Positions 7,593 to 14,528 of a stretch of DNA of 14,803 bases are shown here, piece by piece. The translations under genes and the position numbers were made by a program. This DNA is from Atribacterota bacterium (lineage in GTDB: Bacteria > Atribacterota > Phoenicimicrobiia > Phoenicimicrobiales > Phoenicimicrobiaceae), in the NCBI GenBank assembly GCA_030666935.1, contig DAOUWX010000023.1, positions 1 to 14,803 of the forward strand. Reading direction: 5' to 3'. Numbering within the stretch: the stretch's first letter is position 1; every line of letters starts with the position of its first letter. The notes beneath the pieces were generated by a model. The model was given only the letters and a program-made list of their open reading frames with translations. It did not search any database and was not told the origin of the DNA.

Positions 7593-8561
7593 ATGAATGT
7601 TTTAGTTACATCTGCAGGTACAAGAGGATATTTAATTAGATATTTTAAAAAGGCATTAAAAGAGAAAGGAAAAATATTTGCTGCCGACTGCAGTAAATAT
7701 GCACCTGCTTTATATAATGCAGATAATTATTTTATTGTACCGCCTGCATTAGATAAAAATTATATAAATGAATTATATAAAATTTGCCTAAAGAACGATA
7801 TTAAAGGCGTTATTTCTCTTAACGATGTTGAATTACCGATTTTGGCGCAGCATAAAAATAAATTTATTGAGAAGGGTATTCATTTGATTATTTCGGATAA
7901 AAGAGTGATAGATATATGTTATGATAAATATAAAACTTTTAAATTTTTGAAAAAAAACAAATTTTCTTTTGCAAAAACTTATATTTCTTTGGATGAATCT
8001 TTACGGGAGATAAAAGCCAAGAATCTTAAATTTCCTTTAATATTAAAACCTAGAAAAGGGAGTGCAAGTATAAGAATAATAAAAGTGTTTAATATAAAAG
8101 AATTGCGAGATAAATTTGAAGGAAAAAAGTTCATCATCCAAGAATTCCCTCAAGGTGATGAATATGGAGTAGATGTTTTTAGCAATTCCGATTTAGTACC
8201 CATATCAATTTTTGCAAAAAGAAAAATGAGGATAGTTGCCGGTGAAGCAGATAAGGAAATTACCGTTTATGATGAAAAAATGATATGTTATATTAAAAAT
8301 ATAATTGGAAGATTAAAACTTTACGGACCTGGTGATATAGATTTAATTAAGCGAGAAAATGAATATATTATTTTGGATATAAACCCACGATTTGGAGGGG
8401 GCTACTCCATCGCGCATGCAGTAGGCGCCAATTTTCCCCAAAAAATAATTAGATTAATCAATGGAGAAATATTAGAAGCCGATTTTAGGAGATATCCGGA
8501 TAATATCGTGATGATGAAGCAATATGAAATTGTTACAAGAAATTTTAATATTTTAAGTTAA
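7593..8561 (+). CDS. ATP-grasp carboxylate ligase (CarB-like, stand-alone)
   Basis: 322 aa soluble enzyme of the ATP-grasp superfamily, resembling the carbamoyl-phosphate synthase large-subunit fold but far too short to be CarB. It opens with 'MNVLVTSAGTRGYLI' (pre-ATP-grasp domain). ATP-binding lysine candidates sit in 'LILKPRKGSAS' (K152, K155). 'IIQEF' (E184) is the adenine-hinge region, 'GDID' (247-250) follows, and the metal-binding block is 'LDINPRFGGGYSIAHAVGANFP' within 261-282 (D262, N264, R266). Such proteins form an acyl-phosphate and couple it to an amine or other nucleophile; in polysaccharide loci they are often presumed to attach amino acids or similar groups. Substrate unknown. 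ATG 7593 follows TTGGAGAT (7578-7585). It lies between the polymerase-like gene and CapK-like copy 2, with noticeably AT-rich, Lys/Ile-rich coding. Confidence 0.85.
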   Translation: MNVLVTSAGTRGYLIRYFKKALKEKGKIFAADCSKYAPALYNADNYFIVPPALDKNYINELYKICLKNDIKGVISLNDVELPILAQHKNKFIEKGIHLIISDKRVIDICYDKYKTFKFLKKNKFSFAKTYISLDESLREIKAKNLKFPLILKPRKGSASIRIIKVFNIKELRDKFEGKKFIIQEFPQGDEYGVDVFSNSDLVPISIFAKRKMRIVAGEADKEITVYDEKMICYIKNIIGRLKLYGPGDIDLIKRENEYIILDINPRFGGGYSIAHAVGANFPQKIIRLINGEILEADFRRYPDNIVMMKQYEIVTRNFNILS

Positions 8562-8782
8562 AAAAATTAGATGATGGATAGTTGATTTAAAGCATCAAAA
8601 GTGATCTTAATCTCAAATTATTTTTATCTTTGTATAGTAAATAAGTTTTTTCGATAAAATACTAGATATATTTTAAATATAAAAATAAATTTAATCATCC
8701 TGCTGATGAAACTTATTTCTAAAATTAGAAACACCATCCGTCATAATAATTGTGAGTTACTTAAAATAAGGAGCTATTTTCT

Positions 8783-10174
8783 ATGGTAATTAGCAGTTCA
8801 TATAGTGTAGCGAAATTACGAAGAAACATTTTGCTTCCAATTTATTGGAATTATATCAGACGGTTAAAAACACTAAACTATTATGAAAAACTAAAAAAAA
8901 TCCAATGGAACACCATGGAAGAAAATCGGGAAATCCAACGTAAAAAACTTTACGAACTGATTAAATACGCCAGTCAAAACATTCCTTATTATCGTAAAAT
9001 TGTCAAAAAATATGATATTCATTTTTCAGAAGATACTATATTTAAAGATATTAAAAAATTTCCAGTTTTAACCAAAGAATTTATCAGAAATCATTTTGAT
9101 GAGTTATATATATTTAAAGATAACTCTTATTATCGTAATACATCAGGCGGGTCAACAGGGGAAGCAGTGATATTTTTTCAAGATAAACAATATTTAGAAT
9201 GGGCGAACGCAACCAAACGATTATTTAATGAATGGGCTGGGAGAAAACCTGGTGAGCCCATGGTAAAATTATGGGGTTCATTGCGAGATATTTTAGAGGG
9301 CGGTCAGGGTTTTAAAGGATATCTAAGGCAGCAGATTTCCGGAGTAACTATTCTAAATTCTTACAGGATGAACGAGAGAGAGATGTATGAGTATGTGAAA
9401 AGCATTAATAATATAAAACCCCGTTTATTGCTTGCTTTTCCGAACAGTATTGATGAATTGGCTCGCTTTATTCAGAAACATCGTTTATCCATTTATTCTC
9501 CTCCCGCTATCATGACTTCCGGTGGTCTTTTATATCCGGAAGTTCAGGCAAGAATTAAAGAAGTTTTTCAAGCACCTGTATTTAATCGTTATGGTTCAAG
9601 AGAAGTAGGTGATATTGCTTGTAATTGCGAAGAAAATCAAGGACTGCATGTAATTCCAAATATTCACTATATCGAGATATTGAATAACCGGGAAAAAGAA
9701 GTAAAAGCCGGAGAAATAGGAGAAATAGGTGAAATAGTGATAACATCCCTGACAAATTATTCCATGCCCTTAATTAGATACAAAATTGAAGATAGAGGTA
9801 TTCTCTCAAAAAAAGAGTGTAGCTGCGGAAGGGGTTTTCCGCTTTTGGAGAAAGTGGAAGGCCGTATTCGCAGCACGTTTAGAAATAAACAGGGAGATTT
9901 AATAGATAGTGGACTTTTTATACGTTTATTCTTTTTTCGTGATAACATTAAGCAATTTCAAGTGATTCAGGAGTCCCTTGATCAAATAACCATTAATCTT
10001 GTATTGAAGGATAAACAAAAACTAAAGGTCGTTGAAAAAGACTTCAGGGAAATTGGTGAAATCATTAAAGTGATAATGGGTGACGATATAAAAATTAAAC
10101 ATAAAATCGTTAATGAAATAAAACACAGTCCTTCCGGAAAATATATGTATACTTTTTCTAAGATTAAAAATTAA
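8783..10174 (+). CDS. CapK/PaaK-family adenylate-forming ligase, copy 2
   Basis: Second CapK-like AMP-forming ligase, 463 aa, with the same predicted role as copy 1. Motifs: 'NTSGGSTGE' (119-127), 'NRYGSRE' (268-274), 'RYKIED' (332-337), CxC pairs at 280-282 and 346-348, and 'PSGKYMY' with K453. The Gly before the ribose-binding Asp in 'RYxxGD' is Glu here. A tandem 9-bp repeat (9710-9736) gives 'GEIGEIGE', three residues longer than the other copies at this loop, exactly accounting for its longer spacing between the CxC pairs. The ATG at 8783 has AAGGAG at 8768-8773, 9 nt away; this unambiguous start helps calibrate the other three. Closest to copy 1: in the 47-residue block around the phosphate loop they agree at 39 positions. 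The gene follows a 221-nt AT-rich spacer without a recognisable gene. Confidence 0.88.
   Translation: MVISSSYSVAKLRRNILLPIYWNYIRRLKTLNYYEKLKKIQWNTMEENREIQRKKLYELIKYASQNIPYYRKIVKKYDIHFSEDTIFKDIKKFPVLTKEFIRNHFDELYIFKDNSYYRNTSGGSTGEAVIFFQDKQYLEWANATKRLFNEWAGRKPGEPMVKLWGSLRDILEGGQGFKGYLRQQISGVTILNSYRMNEREMYEYVKSINNIKPRLLLAFPNSIDELARFIQKHRLSIYSPPAIMTSGGLLYPEVQARIKEVFQAPVFNRYGSREVGDIACNCEENQGLHVIPNIHYIEILNNREKEVKAGEIGEIGEIVITSLTNYSMPLIRYKIEDRGILSKKECSCGRGFPLLEKVEGRIRSTFRNKQGDLIDSGLFIRLFFFRDNIKQFQVIQESLDQITINLVLKDKQKLKVVEKDFREIGEIIKVIMGDDIKIKHKIVNEIKHSPSGKYMYTFSKIKN
9710..9736 (+). repeat. Tandem 9-bp repeat inside CapK-like copy 2
   Basis: GGAGAAATA, GGAGAAATA and GGTGAAATA follow each other in frame. 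They encode repeated Gly-Glu-Ile in a loop where the other copies have a single unit, pointing to slippage in this copy only. Confidence 0.85.
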
Positions 10175-10210
10175 GCAAAAATTCAGCTGGATTAAATTTG
10201 GTATTGATAA

Positions 10211-10240
10211 TTGACTGATAATTTTACAGTAGGATAGAAA
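10211..10240 (+). promoter_or_regulatory. Possible sigma70-type promoter before the GT4 gene
   Basis: TTGACT (10211-10216), an 18-nt spacer and TAGAAA (10235-10240). In DNA this AT-rich such matches are common, so this is only a candidate. Confidence 0.2.
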
Positions 10241-10263
10241 CCAGGATATTATAAAGGATATTT

Positions 10264-11340
10264 ATGGTAATGAAAAAAATCATGTTAATAGTACCCTCTT
10301 TTATAAAAGGAGGCGTAGAAAGAGTCGTAAATACCTTAAGTAAAAGATTAAAAAAATATTATGATGTTTATGTGGTTATATATCATAAGCCTATTGAGTA
10401 TGAAGTTGAGTCCACTTTAATCAATTTAGAAACTCCTACAGGCTCTTTTGGTAGAAAAATAAAAAATATTTTTTGCAGGGTTATCAAATTAAAAAAATTA
10501 ATCAAAGAAATATCGCCTGACTTCATTGTATCATTTATGGGAAATTTACCTCCTATTTTAACTTTAAAGCCGGTTATGGTGAGCATTCACAGCAACCCGG
10601 ATTCCCCCCCTTTATATAGAAAAATATTATTAAAAACCGTGTATAAATTTTCCAATGTAAAGAAAATAATCACTGTTTCTAAAGGAATAGAGAAAAAACT
10701 GAACACCAATTATAATTTAAAAAATACAAAAATTATTTACAACCCAATAGACTTAAATTTAATAGATCAAAAATTACTTGCTTTGAAACCCTTTAAATTT
10801 GATTATATCCTGGCGGTTGGAAGATTAAACAGACAAAGAGGTCATGATATTCTGATAAAATCTTTTGCAAAATCATCTTTGAAAAATAAAGTGAAGCTGG
10901 TTATTTTAGGTGAAGGAAAAGAAAGAAAAAATTTGGAAAACTTGATTAATGATTTAAAGATAAAAAATAAAGTTTTATTGCCTGGAAATATGGAGAATCC
11001 ATTTGTTTATATGAAATATGCTCAACTTTTTATCCATTCTTCAAGGTGCGAAGGTTTGTCTGTGGTTTTATTGGAAGCTTTAGCATGCAATGTAGCAGTC
11101 ATTACTACAAATTGTTGTGAGATTGGCCCCCCTTATGAGGTTATGGAAAATGAAGTCAATAGTCTGCTTGTGCCTTCTGAAGATGACGAATTATTGAAAG
11201 ATGCTATGGAAAGATTGTATCACGACAAAGAATTATATATGAAGTTAAAATCAAATGCACGCAGAAGTGTTGAAAGATTTGATGTAAAAAATATAGTCAA
11301 AGACTGGATAAGCTTATTTGAAAAAGAGTATTGTCTTTGA
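10264..11340 (+). CDS. Family 4 glycosyltransferase
   Basis: Retaining GT-B glycosyltransferase, 358 aa, cytoplasmic or loosely membrane-bound. 'GGVERVV' (16-22) is the N-terminal donor/acceptor loop, 'AVGRLNRQRGHDILIKSF' (184-201) opens the C-terminal Rossmann domain, and 'CEGLSVVLLEALA' carries the EX7E pair E263/E271. The family's usual 'KG' after the VGRL strand is 'RG' (R192), a conservative change. Start: ATG 10264 (AAAGG at 10253-10257) is in the same ATGGTAA context as several neighbours, but ATG 10270, two codons later, has a more usual Shine-Dalgarno spacing; the difference is two residues. The gene sits between CapK-like copies 2 and 3. Sugar specificity cannot be predicted. Confidence 0.9.
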   Translation: MVMKKIMLIVPSFIKGGVERVVNTLSKRLKKYYDVYVVIYHKPIEYEVESTLINLETPTGSFGRKIKNIFCRVIKLKKLIKEISPDFIVSFMGNLPPILTLKPVMVSIHSNPDSPPLYRKILLKTVYKFSNVKKIITVSKGIEKKLNTNYNLKNTKIIYNPIDLNLIDQKLLALKPFKFDYILAVGRLNRQRGHDILIKSFAKSSLKNKVKLVILGEGKERKNLENLINDLKIKNKVLLPGNMENPFVYMKYAQLFIHSSRCEGLSVVLLEALACNVAVITTNCCEIGPPYEVMENEVNSLLVPSEDDELLKDAMERLYHDKELYMKLKSNARRSVERFDVKNIVKDWISLFEKEYCL

Positions 11341-11343
11341 TTA

Positions 11344-11373
11344 TTGACATCCTGTGTAGCCAGGGATGATAAA
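11344..11373 (+). promoter_or_regulatory. Possible sigma70-type promoter before CapK-like copy 3
   Basis: A perfect -35 TTGACA (11344-11349), an 18-nt spacer and a 4/6 match GATAAA (11368-11373), directly after the GT4 stop codon. It would give copies 3 and 4 their own transcription start. The -10 is weak and the DNA AT-rich, so confidence is low. Confidence 0.3.
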
Positions 11374-11480
11374 AATTATAGCTCGATAGTTTTAGGGAAT
11401 GTTCTAATGATTACTTTATTATGGGTTGGAAACTGAAAGACATATTTACTTTAAAGTATTAGAGAGAATGCTTGGAAAAC

Positions 11481-11486
11481 GGAGGT
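11481..11486 (+). promoter_or_regulatory. Shine-Dalgarno that decides the TTG start of CapK-like copy 3
   Basis: GGAGGT lies 9 nt before TTG 11496. It falls inside the longer open frame from TTG 11472, where it would be read as Gly-Gly, so 11472 is unlikely to be the true start. Confidence 0.65.
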
Positions 11487-11495
11487 GAAACTATT

Positions 11496-12881
11496 TTGTC
11501 TTATATTGATCATGCAATAGGAGCTTATTTGCGGAGAAATGTTATTTTTCCACTTTACTGGAAGTATATCAGACGTTCGAATGTCTTAAAATACTATCAA
11601 GAGCTAAGAACTCACCAATGGAATACTTTGGAAGAGAACAAGAAAATTCAGCAGAAAAAACTTTATAAACTTATTGAATATGCCAGTGAAAATATACCTT
11701 ATTACAAAAAGATTATCCAGGAACATAACATACGATTTTCGGAAGAAACCATATTTAATGATATTAAAAAATTCCCTCTTTTGACCAAAGATATAATTAG
11801 AAAACATTTTGATGAGCTCTATAAGTTTAGAGATAAAACTTATTTCCGCAACCATACAAGTGGGTCAACCGGGGAACCGGCAATATTTTACCAGGATAAA
11901 TATTGCTTGGAATGGAAAATTGCAACAAAAATATTTTTCGATGAATGGGCCGGAAGACAAATTGGCGAACCCATGTTAAAGTTGTGGGGAGCAGTTCAAG
12001 ATATTTTAAAAGAGGGTCAGGGGATAAAAGCGTATCTCAGGCAACAGTTTTACGGAGTAACAACTTTAAATTCTTATAGGATGACAGAAAAAAATTTGTA
12101 TGATTACGTTCGGAAAATTAATAGAATAAAACCTCACTTGATACTTACTTATACCAATAGCATCGATGAATTAGCCCGCTTTATTCAGGACCATCATTTA
12201 ACCGTTTATTCTCCCGGTGCCATTATGACCTCAGCCGGTGTTTTATTTCCTGAAATCAGAACAAAGGTTGAAGAGGTATTTAGAGCTCCCATATTTGATA
12301 ATTATGGCTCAAGAGAGACAGGAAGTATTGCTTGTAATTGTGATAAAAATGAAGGATTGCATTTAATTCCGAATATTCACTATGTGGAAATTTTAGATGC
12401 CGATGCAAAGGAAGCAGGCCCAGGAGAATCGGAAGAAATAGTAGTAACATTACTAACCAATTATACGATGCCTTTAATTAGATATACAATTGAAGACCGG
12501 GGTATTTTTTCAAAAAAAGTGTGTAGCTGTGGAAGGGGATTTCCTCTATTGGCAAAAGTAGAAGGTCGTATAATTAATATGTTTAGGAATAAGCAGGGCG
12601 ATTTAATTGGCAGTGGTTTTTTAGTTTCATTAATTTATTATCGTGACTATGTAAAACAACTCCAAATAATTCAGAAAACTGTTGATTACATTATTATTAA
12701 TTTGGTCTTAAAAGATAATCAAGAAATACAGGAAGTAAAAAAAGACTTTAAAAATATTAATAAAAAAATCAGATTAGTTATGGGGAACGAAACAAAAATT
12801 AAGTATAATATAGTTAATGAGATAAAACCTAGTAAAGCAGGGAAATATATGTATGCCTTCTCTCAGGTAGAAAATAAATAA
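11496..12881 (+). CDS. CapK/PaaK-family adenylate-forming ligase, copy 3 (most diverged motifs)
   Basis: Third CapK-like AMP-forming ligase, 461 aa from TTG 11496. Phosphate-binding motif 'HTSGSTGE' (120-127) differs from the 'SGGSTGE' of the others and resembles the canonical family form. 'DNYGSRETGS' (268-277) replaces 'NRYGSREVGD', changing Asn-Arg to Asp-Asn and a later Asp to Ser. 'RYTIED' (329-334) carries the same Gly-to-Glu change as copy 2 plus Lys-to-Thr. The CxC pairs (280-282, 343-345) and 'AGKYMY' (K450) are kept. The frame is intact, so this looks like specialisation or early loss of function, not a pseudogene. With the TTG start its motifs fall at the same residue numbers as in copies 2 and 4, supporting that choice. 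Copies 3 and 4 share the N-terminal 'LSYI' segment and the 'TKIKYNIVNEIK' tail. Confidence 0.86.
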   Translation: MSYIDHAIGAYLRRNVIFPLYWKYIRRSNVLKYYQELRTHQWNTLEENKKIQQKKLYKLIEYASENIPYYKKIIQEHNIRFSEETIFNDIKKFPLLTKDIIRKHFDELYKFRDKTYFRNHTSGSTGEPAIFYQDKYCLEWKIATKIFFDEWAGRQIGEPMLKLWGAVQDILKEGQGIKAYLRQQFYGVTTLNSYRMTEKNLYDYVRKINRIKPHLILTYTNSIDELARFIQDHHLTVYSPGAIMTSAGVLFPEIRTKVEEVFRAPIFDNYGSRETGSIACNCDKNEGLHLIPNIHYVEILDADAKEAGPGESEEIVVTLLTNYTMPLIRYTIEDRGIFSKKVCSCGRGFPLLAKVEGRIINMFRNKQGDLIGSGFLVSLIYYRDYVKQLQIIQKTVDYIIINLVLKDNQEIQEVKKDFKNINKKIRLVMGNETKIKYNIVNEIKPSKAGKYMYAFSQVENK

Positions 12882-12924
12882 AATTTTATATTGATAAAAG
12901 CTTAAAAAAATATTTATTAAAATA

Positions 12925-12953
12925 TTGTTAATAGAGCAGCGGCAGAATAATAG
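12925..12953 (+). promoter_or_regulatory. Possible sigma70-type promoter before CapK-like copy 4
   Basis: TTGTTA (12925-12930), a 17-nt spacer and TAATAG (12948-12953), in the spacer between copies 3 and 4. The short 'GAGCAGCGGCAG' in between is conspicuously G+C-rich for this region. Low confidence because chance matches are frequent here. Confidence 0.25.
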
Positions 12954-12975
12954 AAATTTTAAAGGATTTTTATTT

Positions 12976-13023
12976 ATGGTAAAAAAGACATATCAATATT
13001 ACTATTTAATTGATAAGCACTGA
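12976..13023 (+). other. 15-codon reading frame upstream of CapK-like copy 4 (leader peptide or remnant gene start)
   Basis: AAAGG (12961-12965) precedes ATG 12976, which opens in the same ATGGTAA context as the starts at 1175, 3571, 8783 and 10264. The frame encodes MVKKTYQYYYLIDKH and stops at 13021-13023, 19 nt before the TTG of copy 4. It is either a translated leader or the stump of a gene whose body was lost. No family can be recognised in 15 residues. Confidence 0.25.
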
Positions 13024-13027
13024 AAAC

Positions 13028-13033
13028 GGGGGA
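13028..13033 (+). promoter_or_regulatory. Shine-Dalgarno that decides the TTG start of CapK-like copy 4
   Basis: GGGGGA lies 9 nt before TTG 13043 and inside the longer open frame that begins at TTG 13010. Confidence 0.55.
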
Positions 13034-13042
13034 ATAAATATA

Positions 13043-14425
13043 TTGTCGTATATCAACTATATAATAGCAAGTAATTTACGTAGATATGTTGTTTTTCCAT
13101 TTTATTGGAAATATATCAAGCATTCTAACGTATTAAGTTGCTATAAAGTATTAAGGAATCACCAATGGAATACTTTGGAAGAAAATAAGAAAATTCAGCA
13201 GAAAAAGCTTCATCAAATGATTAAATATGCCGGTCAAAATATACCTTATTATAAGAAAATTATTAAAGAGCATAACATACAATTTTCGGAAGATACCGTA
13301 TTTGAAGATATTAAAAAATTTCCTCTTTTGACCAAAGAAATTATCAGAAATAATTTTGATAAATTATATAAATTTAGAGACCACAGTTATTATCGTAATT
13401 CTTCTGGTGGATCAACAGGGGAACCTGTAGTATTTTATCAAGATAGAGATTACTTTGCGTGGAATATCGCAACTAAAATTTTATTTGATGAATGGGCTGG
13501 GAGAAAGATTGGTGAGCCTATGGTAAAATTATGGGGTTCAATACAAGATGTTTTAAAGGGTGGTCAGGGTTTCAAAGAATATCTCAGACAGCAGCTTTCT
13601 GGAGTAACAACTTTAGGTTCTACCAAGATGACTGAGAAAGATATGTATGAGTACGTGCAGAGGATTAACCATATAAAGCCTCGATTAATACTCGCCTATG
13701 CAAATTGTATTGGCGAAATAGCACGCTTTATCCAAAAGCATGATTTACCCATTTATTCTCCCAGGGCTATCATGACTTCTGCATGTGTTTTATTTCCTGA
13801 AATAAGAAAGAATATTGAAGATGTATTTCAAACTACCTTATTTAACCGTTACGGTTCAAGAGAAGTGGGCGATGTTGCCTGTAATTGTAAAACAAGTCCT
13901 GGGTTACATTTAATTCCTGATATTCATTATGTAGAAATTGTAGATGAAAATGAAAAAGAAGTAAATAAGGGAGAGAAAGGCGAGATAATAATAACAGTCC
14001 TAACTAATTATACTATGCCTTTAGTTAGATATAAAATTGGTGATAGAGGTATTTTATCTAATAGGGATTGTAAATGCGGACATGGATTACCTCTCTTGGA
14101 AAAAGTTGAAGGTCGCATAGTGGGTCATTTTAAAAATAAGCGTGGAGACATTGTAAGCGGAGGGTTTTTCTTTACTATATTATTATTTCGAAAAAATATA
14201 AAACAGTTTCAAATTATTCAAGAAGCAATAGATTATATTATTATAAATTTGGTATTAATGGATAAAACAAAATTAAAAAATATGGATAAAGATTTTAAAG
14301 AGATTAATCAGATAATCCGGAAGGTAATGGGAAACGACACCAAAATTAAATATAATATAGTTAATGAAATAAAACTTAGTCCTTCTGGAAAGTTTATGTA
14401 TTCTTTTTCTAAAATAATGAGCTAA
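13043..14425 (+). CDS. CapK/PaaK-family adenylate-forming ligase, copy 4
   Basis: Fourth CapK-like AMP-forming ligase, 460 aa from TTG 13043. Motifs: 'SSGGSTGE' (120-127), 'NRYGSRE' (268-274), an unmodified 'RYKIGD' (329-334), CxC pairs at 280-282 and 343-345, and 'SPSGKFMY' with K450. The second CxC block is 'CKCGHG' where the others have 'CSCGRG', an Arg-to-His change at an otherwise invariant place. The candidate substrate region also differs ('SACVLFPE', 'AYANCIGE'). An alternative TTG at 13010 would add 11 residues, but the Shine-Dalgarno and the positional match with the other copies favour 13043. It directly follows copy 3, separated by 161 nt, the only place where two copies are adjacent. 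Predicted cytoplasmic; substrate unknown. Confidence 0.86.
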   Translation: MSYINYIIASNLRRYVVFPFYWKYIKHSNVLSCYKVLRNHQWNTLEENKKIQQKKLHQMIKYAGQNIPYYKKIIKEHNIQFSEDTVFEDIKKFPLLTKEIIRNNFDKLYKFRDHSYYRNSSGGSTGEPVVFYQDRDYFAWNIATKILFDEWAGRKIGEPMVKLWGSIQDVLKGGQGFKEYLRQQLSGVTTLGSTKMTEKDMYEYVQRINHIKPRLILAYANCIGEIARFIQKHDLPIYSPRAIMTSACVLFPEIRKNIEDVFQTTLFNRYGSREVGDVACNCKTSPGLHLIPDIHYVEIVDENEKEVNKGEKGEIIITVLTNYTMPLVRYKIGDRGILSNRDCKCGHGLPLLEKVEGRIVGHFKNKRGDIVSGGFFFTILLFRKNIKQFQIIQEAIDYIIINLVLMDKTKLKNMDKDFKEINQIIRKVMGNDTKIKYNIVNEIKLSPSGKFMYSFSKIMS

Positions 14426-14528
14426 AATATCCATAAAACCATTGATTAAGCGTGTGATGAGAAATGGTTGGTTGGAGAGGAGCAATAAATTCGAACGGTG
14501 ATAGAAATTAATTATTGAGGTAATCAAA

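Noticed and set aside
8695..8709. Small hairpin TCATC-CTGCT-GATGA before CapK-like copy 2
   Set aside because: Only five base pairs and no T-run; too weak for a terminator or riboswitch.
8562..8782. Gene remnant in the 221-nt spacer before copy 2
   Set aside because: All frames are heavily interrupted, and the only suggestive string ('LNHPADETYF') is too short to assign.
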